22,660 nt of DNA from CAYPTJ01 sp964413845 (GCA_964413845.1 CAYPTJ010000045.1:1-22660); one strand, 5' to 3'. Positions 1 to 7,109 are shown, counted from the stretch's first letter. Numbers and translations are program-made. The notes: generated by a model from the letters alone, not told the origin.

Positions 1-2
1 GA

Positions 3-389
3 GTACAGGGATTTGGTCACGTCCTTTTCGGGAACCGACAAACCTCGCCTTTTGCCGGCTTCCTTCTCGCTATTTTTACGATAGTACGGTTTCTCTTAGA
101 GGTTCCTCTCTGGGTGCTCTACTGGGCTTGGCGAAGCTACTTTGGGGTGATCTTCATAGCAATAGTCGTAGGATTGATAGGTCTATTTGTTGGTGCACTT
201 GTAATCCCAACAGGAGGGCTGGTTGCTACAGAGGCGGAGTTAGGACCTTGGATATACCCCGCGGCCTGGTTCTACCTTACGGTCGTCAGCCTCCTGTTTT
301 TTGCCCCCACAATCTGGCAACTTCAAGCCACAAAAGATTGGTGGACACCAGGGGCAAAGCAGGAAGGAACACCGCTGAAACAAAAGTAG
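3..389 (+). CDS. Membrane protein, 3' part only (unknown function)
   Basis: The reading frame is open from base 3 to a TAG at 387-389, giving 128 residues; the 5' end lies outside the window. Three strongly hydrophobic stretches are visible (about residues 16-45, 48-75 and 89-112), followed by a short polar, Lys/Gln-rich tail. This is the pattern of the C-terminal end of a multi-pass membrane protein. A GTG at 114 is an internal codon, because the upstream frame is equally hydrophobic and in phase. An intrinsic terminator follows 48 bases after the stop. I do not recognise the family and see no catalytic motif. It is convergent with the rplA operon and so not part of it. Confidence 0.6.
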   Translation, partial: VQGFGHVLFGNRQTSPFAGFLLAIFTIVRFLLEVPLWVLYWAWRSYFGVIFIAIVVGLIGLFVGALVIPTGGLVATEAELGPWIYPAAWFYLTVVSLLFFAPTIWQLQATKDWWTPGAKQEGTPLKQK

Positions 390-407
390 CGTCGCCTTGC
401 TCCTTGC

Positions 408-425
408 TTTCTCGCTACGCTCGAA
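408..425. repeat. Small CTCGCT-type palindromic repeat, copy 1
   Basis: The 18-mer TTTCTCGCTACGCTCGAA matches 6289-6306 at 17 of 18 bases. Here it is intergenic, just after a stop codon; the second copy lies inside the GH57-c gene. It is part of the set of small dispersed palindromes in this window. Confidence 0.45.
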
Positions 426-437
426 TGTAGATTGGTA

Positions 438-467
438 CCCTCGCGATCTTCCGGTTGCGAGGGTTTT
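438..467 (+). terminator. Intrinsic terminator of the upstream membrane-protein gene
   Basis: A perfect 7-bp stem CCCTCGC (438-444) / GCGAGGG (457-463) with a 12-nt loop is followed by TTTTCTCTTT on the plus strand. The minus strand has no U-tract after the hairpin, so it works best for the plus-strand gene. It lies only a few bases beyond the rplA stop (473) and may also protect that 3' end. Confidence 0.7.
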
Positions 468-472
468 CTCTT

Positions 473-757
473 TCATAAGCTCTGGGGATCAACCCGAACT
501 GAAGGACCCATGGTCGATTTCAAATAGATGGATCTGACGAACTCTCCCCTCACCTTAGTCGGTTTAACCCGATTCAGCTCAGCAACGATTGTCTTTAAGT
601 TTTCGGCTAATTTCTCTTCTGCGAAGGAGACCTTCCCAATTACGGTATGGATGATCGGTTGATTTTCCGTCTTCAGCTCCACCCGACCTTTCTTCAACTG
701 GGCGACGATCTCCGCTGGTTTATCGATCACCGTCCCTGATTTCGGTGAGGGCATCAA
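473..757 (-). CDS. rplA: 50S ribosomal protein L1, C-terminal fragment (frameshifted rplA)
   Basis: This is the C-terminal 94 codons of ribosomal protein uL1, beginning at the conserved GLMP-PKxGTV segment and ending near the usual C-terminus. uL1 forms the L1 stalk, binds 23S rRNA and helps E-site tRNA release; in many bacteria it also represses its own operon. The ATG at 757 is the Met inside the conserved GLMP motif, so it is not a natural start. The fragment continues the N-terminal ORF (754-1344) after one missing base. Inserting one A in the AA at 786-787 (gene strand) gives a continuous 290-residue protein reading MPKLAKIARILGPSGLMP through the junction. It is almost certainly one gene in the living cell, because uL1 domain sequence is intact on both sides. 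Confidence 0.9.
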   Translation of the reverse strand: MMPSPKSGTVIDKPAEIVAQLKKGRVELKTENQPIIHTVIGKVSFAEEKLAENLKTIVAELNRVKPTKVRGEFVRSIYLKSTMGPSVRVDPQSL

Positions 758-1344
758 CCCGGAGGGGCCAAGAATCCGGGCGATCTTGCTAATTTGGGCA
801 TAAACTCTGGGGTTGCTGCAACCGCATTAAATGGAGCTTTGCCGGTTGTCGCAATCTTCTCAATCGTTGCCTCATCACCGATCTCATCTGCCCCAGCATC
901 CAACGCTGCCTTTGCCTCTTTGCCCTTAGCAAAAACAAGAACTTTTACCCCTTTCCCCGTCCCGTGAGGCAAAGTAACCAGTGTCCTTATCTGCTGTTCT
1001 GTCTTGTCAGCTTCTAAACCGAGGTTGATATGAGCCTCAACCGTGGCATCGAAGTTAGCGTAGGAACTTTCCTTAACAAGTTTTACCGCCTCTGGCAAAG
1101 GATAAACCCTCCCCGCCTCCCGCCCTTGGCGAGGCTCGCCTCCGGCGGCAACCTTTGCTTTTGCTGCTTGATACCTCTTCCCCCGACCCTTTCCACCAAA
1201 GGCGGATTTCGTCCCGCTTGCGGGACTCAACTTTTTTCTGCTCTCCTTCCCTCTCCCAATTTCCGTGATTGCAGACTTTTTAACCGGTTCCTCTGCCTCT
1301 TTTGTCTTTCCACTGATAACTTTTTTGATCCTTCTTCCACCCAT
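754..1344 (-). CDS. rplA: 50S ribosomal protein L1, N-terminal fragment with Lys-rich extension (frameshifted rplA)
   Basis: The ATG at 1344 opens an about 80-residue Lys/Gly/Arg-rich extension, a feature I associate with CPR L1 proteins. The core begins at about residue 80 (VYPLPEAVKLVKESSYANFDATVE) and includes the conserved TLPHGTGK segment. The frame runs out 16 residues after EFMPK, where a one-base deletion (786-787) shifts it. The extension contains two GC palindromes: 1121-1149, and a GTCCCGC-TT-GCGGGAC hairpin near 1214-1229. At least part of the extension is therefore repeat-derived. There is no Shine-Dalgarno upstream; the start abuts a heptad hairpin (1356-1418). It is last in the operon after rplK, with a 77-nt gap. 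Confidence 0.9.
   Translation of the reverse strand: MGGRRIKKVISGKTKEAEEPVKKSAITEIGRGKESRKKLSPASGTKSAFGGKGRGKRYQAAKAKVAAGGEPRQGREAGRVYPLPEAVKLVKESSYANFDATVEAHINLGLEADKTEQQIRTLVTLPHGTGKGVKVLVFAKGKEAKAALDAGADEIGDEATIEKIATTGKAPFNAVAATPEFMPKLARSPGFLAPPG
1121..1149. repeat. 29-nt GC palindromic element inside rplA
   Basis: The core GGCGAGGCTCGCC is flanked by CGCC-CTT on one side and TCC-GGCGGC on the other. It matches 14709-14737 (WecG fusion gene) at 25 of 29 positions, and all four differences are transitions in the 3-nt loops. It is read in frame as residues about 65-75 of the L1 extension. Confidence 0.7.
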
Positions 1345-1355
1345 TGGTAGTTATT

Positions 1356-1418
1356 AGTTTACAGTTTACAGTTTACAGTTCACAGATACTGTTTACTGTC
1401 CACTGTTGACTGTTAACT
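1356..1418. repeat. Heptad-periodic inverted repeat (ACAGT-NN) between rplK and rplA
   Basis: Two 30-nt arms (1356-1385 and 1389-1418) flank the loop ATA. Arm one repeats AGTTTAC and arm two is its approximate reverse complement. Pairing occurs in 5-bp ACAGT/ACTGT blocks separated by symmetrical 1-2 nt mismatches every 7 nt; 23 of 30 positions pair. The array fills most of the intergenic gap and ends 12 nt before the rplA ATG. A second copy of the same design is at 10651-10727. Confidence 0.8.
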
Positions 1419-1421
1419 AGG

Positions 1422-1847
1422 TCACTCCGTGACCTCAATCCCCATACTTTTTGCCGTTCCTTCAACGATCTTCATCGCTGCCTCGATGCTTTCGGCATTA
1501 AGGTCGGACATCTTCTTCTTTGCAATTTCCTGAAGTTGGGCACGAGTAACCTTCCCTGCTTTTTCTCGTGGAACCGTACCTGACCCCTTCTCGATTCCTG
1601 CAGCCTTCTTAAGAAGCTCCGCGGTGGGTGGAGTTTTGATAACAAAATCAAAGCTTCGATCCTCGTAGATTGTGACAACTGCAGGAATGATCTGGCCCTC
1701 AAGATCTTTTGTTATTTCATTGTAGGCTTTGCAGAAATTCATAATCGCCACCCCATGCTGCCCCAAAGCCGGTCCCACCGGCGGTGCCGGAGTTGCTTGT
1801 CCCGCAGGGATATTTAATTTAACAGTTGCTTTAATTTTTTTTGCCAC
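1422..1847 (-). CDS. rplK: 50S ribosomal protein L11
   Basis: A complete uL11 of 141 residues, the usual length. The N-terminal domain carries the PAGQATPAPPVGPALGQHG motif (release-factor and elongation-factor interface), followed by the C-terminal rRNA-binding domain with the TPP-A-LLKKAAG segment. It binds the 23S GTPase-associated centre. The start is GTG at 1847 (GTG-GCA-AAA); an AAAGG lies about 12 bases upstream as a weak Shine-Dalgarno. It follows nusG by 15 bases and precedes rplA, the classical secE-nusG-rplK-rplA order. The stop is an ordinary TGA, which supports the standard genetic code. Confidence 0.97.
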   Translation of the reverse strand: MAKKIKATVKLNIPAGQATPAPPVGPALGQHGVAIMNFCKAYNEITKDLEGQIIPAVVTIYEDRSFDFVIKTPPTAELLKKAAGIEKGSGTVPREKAGKVTRAQLQEIAKKKMSDLNAESIEAAMKIVEGTAKSMGIEVTE

Positions 1848-1862
1848 TTTTTGCTGTACCTT

Positions 1863-2393
1863 TCATAATCTAGAAACTTGCAAAAAGTCTAACTCTACAG
1901 GGGTTTCGCGACCAAAGATCGAAATTAAAACCTTGACCTTCCCCTTCTCCCCGTCAATCTCCTCCACCTTCCCAAGAAAGTCGGTGAAAGGACCATCAAT
2001 AATCTTTACCGTCTCCCCTTCTTTAAAGGAGACCTCAAGTTTTGGCGCTTCCAATCTGGTAAACCGAAGGATTGCATCTACCTCATTTGGAGGAAGGGAG
2101 GTTGGCCTTGCGCCGGCACCAACAAATCCCGTCACTCCGGTAGTATTTCGCACCACCGTCCAAGTGTCATTCGTAAGAACCATCTTCACCATCACGTATC
2201 CCGGGAAAAGACGTTCACGAATCGTTTTCTTTTTCCCATCAGAAATGACCACCTTCTCGCAAGTGGGAACCAAAATCTCTTGAATGAGATTTTTCATCCC
2301 AAAGGACTCCACCCTTTGGCGAAGAGTTCCGGCAACTTTCGCCTCATGTCCGGAGGAAGTATGAATAATGAACCAATGCGCTTCTTGTTCCAT
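1863..2393 (-). CDS. nusG: Transcription termination/antitermination protein NusG
   Basis: A NusG of 176 residues. The NGN domain runs from WFIIHTSSGHEAKVA through the RERLFPGYVMVKM strand. The GVTGFVG segment follows, and the C-terminal KOW domain lies at about residues 125-176 (GETVKIIDGPFTDFLGKVEEID). NusG binds RNA polymerase, increases processivity and couples to Rho or to ribosomal S10. The ATG at 2391-2393 directly abuts the secE stop (TAA-ATG), so translation is probably coupled. No domain is missing. Confidence 0.96.
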   Translation of the reverse strand: MEQEAHWFIIHTSSGHEAKVAGTLRQRVESFGMKNLIQEILVPTCEKVVISDGKKKTIRERLFPGYVMVKMVLTNDTWTVVRNTTGVTGFVGAGARPTSLPPNEVDAILRFTRLEAPKLEVSFKEGETVKIIDGPFTDFLGKVEEIDGEKGKVKVLISIFGRETPVELDFLQVSRL

Positions 2394-2576
2394 TTACTGC
2401 ATTGAGAATCGAACCATTAAATTAAAAAAGTAGTCCAAGGCGGCAAGAATCACCGCCACTGCGACAGTCACGGTAAGAACCGCAACCGTAAGTTGGACGG
2501 TTTTTTCCCGACCTGGCCAGGTTACACGCTTGAACTCTGCCTGTGCTTCCTTTAAGAAGGTGACAATCTGATTCAT
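2394..2576 (-). CDS. secE: Preprotein translocase subunit SecE
   Basis: A 60-residue single-span SecE. It has a short amphipathic N-terminus containing FLKEAQAEFKRVTWPGREKT, the diagnostic VTWP motif, then one transmembrane helix at about residues 29-52. It stabilises SecY in the Sec translocon. It is first in the secE-nusG-rplK-rplA operon. The start lies only 2 nt beyond the U-tract of a terminator-like hairpin (2579-2602), so no Shine-Dalgarno fits. Either the mRNA is effectively leaderless or expression depends on readthrough of the structured leader. Confidence 0.95.
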   Translation of the reverse strand: MNQIVTFLKEAQAEFKRVTWPGREKTVQLTVAVLTVTVAVAVILAALDYFFNLMVRFSMQ

Positions 2577-2578
2577 TT

Positions 2579-2602
2579 AAAAACGACTCTTAACGAGCCG
2601 TT
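2579..2602 (-). terminator. Terminator/attenuator hairpin abutting secE
   Basis: On the minus strand AACGGCTC-gttaa-GAGTCGTT forms an 8-bp stem with one G-U pair, followed by TTTTT, two bases before the secE ATG. It could end glgP transcripts. The arm AAGAGT can instead pair with ACTCTT of the upstream hairpin (2605-2651), which is the layout of an attenuator. Confidence 0.6.
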
Positions 2603-2604
2603 GT

Positions 2605-2651
2605 CAAGAGTGGACACGCAGCCCCGTTTGGCGGGGCGAGGACCACTCTTG
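2605..2651 (-). promoter_or_regulatory. Large leader hairpin upstream of secE
   Basis: Arms CAAGAGTGG (2605-2613) and CCACTCTTG (2643-2651) are perfect 9-bp complements. They enclose an inner hairpin GCCCCG-TTTGG-CGGGGC (2621-2637). Its secE-proximal arm overlaps the sequence that could pair with the terminator arm next to secE, so the two structures are mutually exclusive. Confidence 0.5.
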
Positions 2652-2676
2652 TTTGTTCGTGTATCCCACGAACAAA
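2652..2676. other. Perfect 10-bp hairpin after glgP
   Basis: TTTGTTCGTG-TATCC-CACGAACAAA is a perfect 10-bp palindrome with a 5-nt loop, 13 bases after the glgP stop. Neither strand has a clean U-tract after it. It may stabilise the glgP 3' end or help termination. Confidence 0.5.
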
Positions 2677-2679
2677 ACA

Positions 2680-2708
2680 ACTTTAACGCTATACACTAGC
2701 AAAGTCAA
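2680..2708 (-). promoter_or_regulatory. Candidate promoter for the secE operon, overlapping the end of glgP
   Basis: TTGACT (2703-2708) and TAAAGT (2680-2685) are separated by 17 bases on the minus strand and match the -35/-10 consensus at 5/6 and 4/6. Transcription would start near 2673 and give a structured leader of about 97 nt before secE. This is motif evidence only. Confidence 0.35.
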
Positions 2709-4476
2709 CCTTTTGGCGGTACAGTTGGTTCACATACTCCTTGAGCATCCGCGCCGTGGTACAGCAAGGTGCAATAGTGGCAATTGCATTTTTGACTTTC
2801 CCCACCCATTCCTTAGGTACCCCCGCCACTTTTCGATAGTAAAGGGGAACGATCTCTTTTTCCAAAAGATTGTAAAAAGAGGCTGCGCTTCGACTACGCT
2901 CAGCGTAAACTCCATCCGGCCCCTCTTGTGGTGAGCCTGCCGAACCATCAATCACCCAACCATTTTTCCCATCATAAGCTTCCGCCCACCAACCATCAAG
3001 CGTTGAGGCGTGAAGAACCCCGTTATAAAGTGCCTTCATCCCAGAGGTCCCGCAAGCTTCACGCCCAGGAAGAGGGGTGTTCAACCAAACATCCGAGCCG
3101 GAAGTAAGAAGTTGAGCGAGCTTGAGTCCGTAATCCTCCAAAAAGATTAACCGCCCCTCTAGCCTTGGGTCAAAAGATGCTTTCACAAGGGCTTGTACTG
3201 CTTCTTTTCCCCGCTCATCTTGCGGATGTATCTTTCCCGCAACAAGAAGATAAGCGGGGTATTTGGAGTTACACAGAATTGAAGCTAAGCGTGAAAGATC
3301 AGAGATAAGAAGCGTTGGTTGTTTGTACTCTACCAGCCTTCGAGCATAACTTAGAATAAGCGCTTCTGGATCAATCTTCTTTCCCGTCCGTTGCAATACT
3401 TCATCAGCCAATCTCTTCTTCACCAAAAATCTTGCCTGCCAAAAAGCTTCATCAGGCGCTGCCGCAATCTTCCTCCAAAGGGAAGGATCGCCCGTAATTC
3501 GCCGCCAATCTGAAGAGAGGTATCGGTCATAAAGCGCTCCGATAGGATCTGCAACCCACCTTGGAGGGTAAACCGCATTGGTGATGTAGGCGATAGGTAT
3601 TTTATCTTCCGGGGCATTGGCCCAAACAAATCCCCAGCGTTTTTGCGAAGCTTTTTGATGTGCTTGGCTAACGGCGTTCACAATTCCACTGCAACGCATC
3701 GAAAAAACTGTGGCGCTAAAAACCTTCTGGCCTTCAACTTTGCGTGCTCCTAATTCAAAAAGTTTATCTGGGGAAACAGATAATCCCGCAAAAAGGGTAT
3801 TAAAGTAAGGCGTTATCTCCCCAAAGGTAAAAATACTTTCTGCTCCGGGATCAATCGTATGAGTGGTGAAAACTGTCTCTTCACCTGTCCTCTGGCATGC
3901 CTCCTCGAAGTTATCTCCCCCCCTCACTCTCTCGCGAATCCGCTCCAACAGGCAGAAAGAGGTGTGGTCATCATTAAGGTGCCAAACCGAAATCTCCTCC
4001 CCCAGCTTTCGCAAAGCTCGTACTCCCCCAATCCCCAAAAGGGCATCGCGTTCTATATGCGGCGGCCAATCCCGCCCATCGTAAAGTCGGTAGGCTAGGG
4101 TTCGGTCTGCTTCACTGTTCTTGGGAAGATCAGTATCCAAAAGGTAAAGATTAACCCCCTCAATCTCCTTCTTCCAAACCTTAAGATATACTTTGCGGTC
4201 AGGGAAGGGAACCTCAACCACCACACCCGTTTCGGAAAGACCAGCTTCCTGAGGATTAAGCTTGATGCACTCCTCCTTGACGTTTCCTTCCTCATCCACC
4301 CGCTGATGGGAACATCCCGCCAGGTAAAGAAGGGTAACTCCTACCAAAGGAAGGTCAAGATCGCCTGCTTGATACAAAATATCCGCTGCCAAAACCCCTA
4401 ACCCCCCGGCGAAGATAGGTAATTCATCAGATAAAGCGAATTCTGGTGAAAAATAGGCGATTTTACCTTTTGGCAT
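2689..4476 (-). CDS. glgP: Alpha-glucan (glycogen/maltodextrin) phosphorylase, GT35
   Basis: 595 residues, the short phosphorylase form also found in Thermotoga-like bacteria. It opens with IAYFSPEFALSDELPIFAGGLGVLAAD, the typical start of this subfamily. The PLP site is near the C-terminus: EACGTSGMKALYNG with the Schiff-base lysine at about K481, followed by LDGWWAEAY. It cleaves alpha-1,4 glucan ends with phosphate to give glucose-1-phosphate in the cytoplasm. The start overlaps the end of glgA1 by 14 nt, so the two are co-translated; an AGGTG lies 9 nt upstream of the ATG. Residues 512-533 are read from two small palindromic repeats (2883-2947), apparently a loop insertion after the WVID strand. 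It is last gene of the glucan island. Confidence 0.93.
   Translation of the reverse strand: MPKGKIAYFSPEFALSDELPIFAGGLGVLAADILYQAGDLDLPLVGVTLLYLAGCSHQRVDEEGNVKEECIKLNPQEAGLSETGVVVEVPFPDRKVYLKVWKKEIEGVNLYLLDTDLPKNSEADRTLAYRLYDGRDWPPHIERDALLGIGGVRALRKLGEEISVWHLNDDHTSFCLLERIRERVRGGDNFEEACQRTGEETVFTTHTIDPGAESIFTFGEITPYFNTLFAGLSVSPDKLFELGARKVEGQKVFSATVFSMRCSGIVNAVSQAHQKASQKRWGFVWANAPEDKIPIAYITNAVYPPRWVADPIGALYDRYLSSDWRRITGDPSLWRKIAAAPDEAFWQARFLVKKRLADEVLQRTGKKIDPEALILSYARRLVEYKQPTLLISDLSRLASILCNSKYPAYLLVAGKIHPQDERGKEAVQALVKASFDPRLEGRLIFLEDYGLKLAQLLTSGSDVWLNTPLPGREACGTSGMKALYNGVLHASTLDGWWAEAYDGKNGWVIDGSAGSPQEGPDGVYAERSRSAASFYNLLEKEIVPLYYRKVAGVPKEWVGKVKNAIATIAPCCTTARMLKEYVNQLYRQKVDFASV
2883..2947. 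repeat. Two small palindromic repeats inside glgP
   Basis: The perfect 13-mer TACGCT-C-AGCGTA (2895-2907) and a GGT...ACC element (TGGTGAGCCTGCCGAACCA, 2929-2947) lie 21 bases apart. Both are in frame in glgP and encode the low-complexity stretches YAERSRSAA and GSAGSPQEG. I recall similar 'ERSRS' and 'VRQAHHK' repeat peptides from CPR genomes, but did not verify this. Confidence 0.55.
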
Positions 4477-5845
4477 ATGTCTTACACCTTACTGAATTAT
4501 TACATTTTGCAAACTCCAAAGCTTGCCTATAAAGTGAGGTATATTCCTCCGCGGACCTCTCCCACGAAAAATCCTTTTGCATCGCCACCGTAACCATCTG
4601 TCTCCATTTTGGCGTACTAAAAGCCTTGAGCGCACGGCGTAAACAAGCCAACATTTGGCTTGCTTCGTACTTTCCAAAGACGAAACCATTTTCCCCATCA
4701 ACAACCGCATCATTGAGACCTCCTGTGGCATGAACTAAAGGTAAAACACCATAACGCATTACAATCATTGGGGTTAATCCCGAGGGTTCAAACCGAGAGG
4801 GGATAAGAAAGAGATCGGAGGCGGCACAAATCCTTTTTGTTAAGGAAGGGTCGTCTGCGATCTGAACACTAAATTTACCCGAGTGACTCCTAGCAAGATC
4901 CCGAACCTGCCTTTCGTAGCGTGAGTCTCCCACTCCTAAAAGAACAAATTGAATCGGCAGATCCATCATCCTTCCGAAACCTTCAATGATAAGACTCAAG
5001 CCCTTCTGGTCAGTTAAACAACCAACAAATCCAATAAGCATTTTCTTTTGATCAACCGCAAGTCCTAACTCCTCTTGCAACTTCTTTTTATTTGCAGCCT
5101 TTCCTTCCCCAAAGTTGTTGAGATCAAAATTTTGATAGATCTCTTTATCTTGGGAAGGATCATAAACTTCGCAGTTAATACCGTTTAAAACCCCAAAAAG
5201 ATAGGCTTTCCGGATTCGTAAAATCTCATGAAATCCTTCACCAAATTCAGGCGATAAAACCTCTTTGGCGTAGGTTGGTGAAACTGCACTGATGAGATCA
5301 GCATCGATTATCCCCTGAAGAAGTTGATCAACACTTCTTTCCTGAGAATCCCATTCTAAAGTTCTAAGATCCGCCTCTGTCAGACCAAGAGGAAAGAGAA
5401 CCTCACTGGCAGTGACGCCTTGCATTGTAAGGTTGTGAATTGTCAGAACAGTAGCATAGGGGAGGTTGAGCTTCCGCACAATGCTTGAAACAAGGGCGGT
5501 GTGCCAGTCATGAAGATGAATTACATCTGGCTTAAAACCCCAATGCGGGAGGTTGTGAACCACCTGCCGCGAGAAATATCCAAAACGTTGCGGGTCTATA
5601 TCCGTTCCCCAATAAGGCTTTTCTGAGCTTCCAAAATAATCCTCGTTCTCTACCAAAAAAACGGGAATGTCGCTTCCAGGAAGTGTTTTGATACCAGAGA
5701 GACCTTTGTAGGCAGGAAGAACAATTCCTACCTCAACCCCCAACCCCCGAAGCGCCTTAGAAAGAGATCCAACCGCGTAGGCTAACCCACCAACTTCTAC
5801 CAACGGTGCACATTCCGAAGCAGCAAAAAGAACCTTAAGCGCCAT
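4463..5845 (-). CDS. glgA: Glycogen/starch synthase, GT5 (glgA1)
   Basis: A GT-B glycosyltransferase of 460 residues, close to the usual 470-490. The N-terminal domain starts KVLFAASECAPLVEVGGLAYAVGSL. The HLHDWHTALV segment follows, and the C-terminal domain has PSRFEPSGLTPMIVMRYGVLPLVHATGGL, which holds the conserved catalytic Glu region. It should transfer glucose from ADP- or UDP-glucose to a growing alpha-1,4 chain. The usual K-x-G-G lysine that contacts the nucleotide-sugar phosphates (Lys15 in E. coli GlgA) is Glu17 here (EVGGL). The start overlaps the GH57-c stop by 11 nt and its stop overlaps glgP, so the three form one tightly coupled unit. Confidence 0.92.
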   Translation of the reverse strand: MALKVLFAASECAPLVEVGGLAYAVGSLSKALRGLGVEVGIVLPAYKGLSGIKTLPGSDIPVFLVENEDYFGSSEKPYWGTDIDPQRFGYFSRQVVHNLPHWGFKPDVIHLHDWHTALVSSIVRKLNLPYATVLTIHNLTMQGVTASEVLFPLGLTEADLRTLEWDSQERSVDQLLQGIIDADLISAVSPTYAKEVLSPEFGEGFHEILRIRKAYLFGVLNGINCEVYDPSQDKEIYQNFDLNNFGEGKAANKKKLQEELGLAVDQKKMLIGFVGCLTDQKGLSLIIEGFGRMMDLPIQFVLLGVGDSRYERQVRDLARSHSGKFSVQIADDPSLTKRICAASDLFLIPSRFEPSGLTPMIVMRYGVLPLVHATGGLNDAVVDGENGFVFGKYEASQMLACLRRALKAFSTPKWRQMVTVAMQKDFSWERSAEEYTSLYRQALEFAKCNNSVRCKTYAKR

Positions 5846-7109
5846 TCTCCTTTATAAAATCATCGACTGCTTTTGACAACTTTTCCGCCGCCTTTGTTAA
5901 ATCTGGAATCCCTATCTCCCTAACAATAGGGAGGATAACTCTTCTTGCAAACTCCGCCGAGTGCTGGGGGTTGGGGTGCCATTCCTTCTTCCCTAAAAAG
6001 TGCCAGGGAACGTCAGAGGCAAGTGTAATTAAACTCTCTTTAGGGAAGTCGGGATGGTAAAGCCGGTTAAACGTTTCCACAAATCTTTCCCAAGCTTTAA
6101 TAATTTTCGCGGTAGGTTGCAGGAGATGGCGCGGAGCCCAATAAGGATAGGGATCATCCTCTTTTGCCGCTGGCTCCCAAGAAGAAGCCTTAACCTCCTC
6201 AATGCCTACTGTCGGAGCAGCCTCCCAATCAATTTCTCCGGGGAGAGTAAAACGAATCCTCCCCGATGCCACGTCGGGGCGGCTTCCTTTTCTCGCTTCG
6301 CTCGAAAAGCCAAGTTTTGCTTCCACCAACCCTTTAACTTCCTTTACCCTCTCCTCAAACTTGGCTAACCCATACTTGGAACCAGCATTCTCAAGATCTC
6401 GCACTAAAACAATCTCCTTTGAGGAGTTTAACGCCTCCAAAAGCGCCACAAAATCTTTCCCGGAGTGGGTTGCCTGAAGAGCAGCATCCCAATCCAAATC
6501 TTCCGGCGCGTAAGGGGGCTTGCTTTGATAATCCTCAGCGTTCATAAAAATGTCTTTTAAAAGAGTATTGCAGACGATTGCCCGTTGGAAGTTACCCTCC
6601 GCAAATTCAATCCTTACAAAACCAGAAAATTGCCTCTTCCCTAAAGATCCATCGGGAACTACAACTGCCAAATCCGGGGCAACCTCATGCACCGTCGTTA
6701 AACTTCGCTGATCTACCGCCCCCTCAGGGAACCAGAACCAGGTGGGCTTGCCTAAGAACTTCGCAACCACCACCAGATCTTCCACCACCTCGCGCTTGAT
6801 CACCTCATCGCTTAACAAAGGGAAAATCGGGTGGGAGTAGCCACTCGCTCCAATCTCGATGTTCCCCCTCTGGCAGGCCTCTTTCAGATTCGTTAATGTC
6901 TCCAGAGCCAACCCTCGAATCGGATCATCTGCAGCAAACCAAGCCTCAATTGTCCAACCCTGAAGCTGTAACCCTCGCCGGATTATGCCTTTTTGCATTG
7001 CTCGCGAGAGAGGCAAAAAAATCTCCATTAAGTTTTTCTCTACCCAAGGAGGAATAAAGTCTGGAGGCTGGAAAGCTTGGTAAGCGTGGGTGAGATCAAA
7101 AACGATCAC
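5835..7109 (-). CDS. GH57-like glycoside hydrolase (GH57-c)
   Basis: 424 residues with the GH57 landmarks in order: region 1 near H8 (THAYQAFQPP), region 2 GASGYSHPIFPLL (87-99), region 3 WFWFPEGAVD with candidate nucleophile E129, and region 4 VLVRDLENAGSKYG with candidate acid D238. Both catalytic positions are therefore retained although the protein is divergent. GH57 enzymes include amylases, 4-alpha-glucanotransferases and branching enzymes; which one this is cannot be told. The start is GTG at 7109, with AAAGG just upstream. Residues of about 267-284 (SEARKGSRPDVASGR) are encoded by two palindromes at 6261-6309, probably a surface-loop insertion. The stop overlaps glgA1 by 11 nt. Confidence 0.8.
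   Translation of the reverse strand: MIVFDLTHAYQAFQPPDFIPPWVEKNLMEIFLPLSRAMQKGIIRRGLQLQGWTIEAWFAADDPIRGLALETLTNLKEACQRGNIEIGASGYSHPIFPLLSDEVIKREVVEDLVVVAKFLGKPTWFWFPEGAVDQRSLTTVHEVAPDLAVVVPDGSLGKRQFSGFVRIEFAEGNFQRAIVCNTLLKDIFMNAEDYQSKPPYAPEDLDWDAALQATHSGKDFVALLEALNSSKEIVLVRDLENAGSKYGLAKFEERVKEVKGLVEAKLGFSSEARKGSRPDVASGRIRFTLPGEIDWEAAPTVGIEEVKASSWEPAAKEDDPYPYWAPRHLLQPTAKIIKAWERFVETFNRLYHPDFPKESLITLASDVPWHFLGKKEWHPNPQHSAEFARRVILPIVREIGIPDLTKAAEKLSKAVDDFIKENGA
6261..6309. repeat. Two palindromes inside GH57-c
   Basis: CCCCGA (6261-6266) pairs with TCGGGG (6274-6279). CTTTTC (6287-6292) pairs with GAAAAG (6304-6309) around TCGCTTCGCTC. The second contains the 18-mer found at 408-425 with one mismatch. 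Both are translated in frame. Confidence 0.55.

Noticed and set aside
473..475. UGA recoding (code 25)
   Set aside because: UGA ends rplA, rplK and other genes at the expected C-termini, so it acts as a stop.
1030..1350. Plus-strand ORF opposite rplA
   Set aside because: It is a complement shadow of the L1 extension and core; no independent family features.
1356..1418. CRISPR array
   Set aside because: Units are 7 nt, contiguous and without spacers, and there are no cas genes in the window.
2602..2607. TTGACA directly before secE as its promoter
   Set aside because: No -10 lies at 16-18 bases; a start point from it would fall inside secE. The 2680-2708 pair is better placed.
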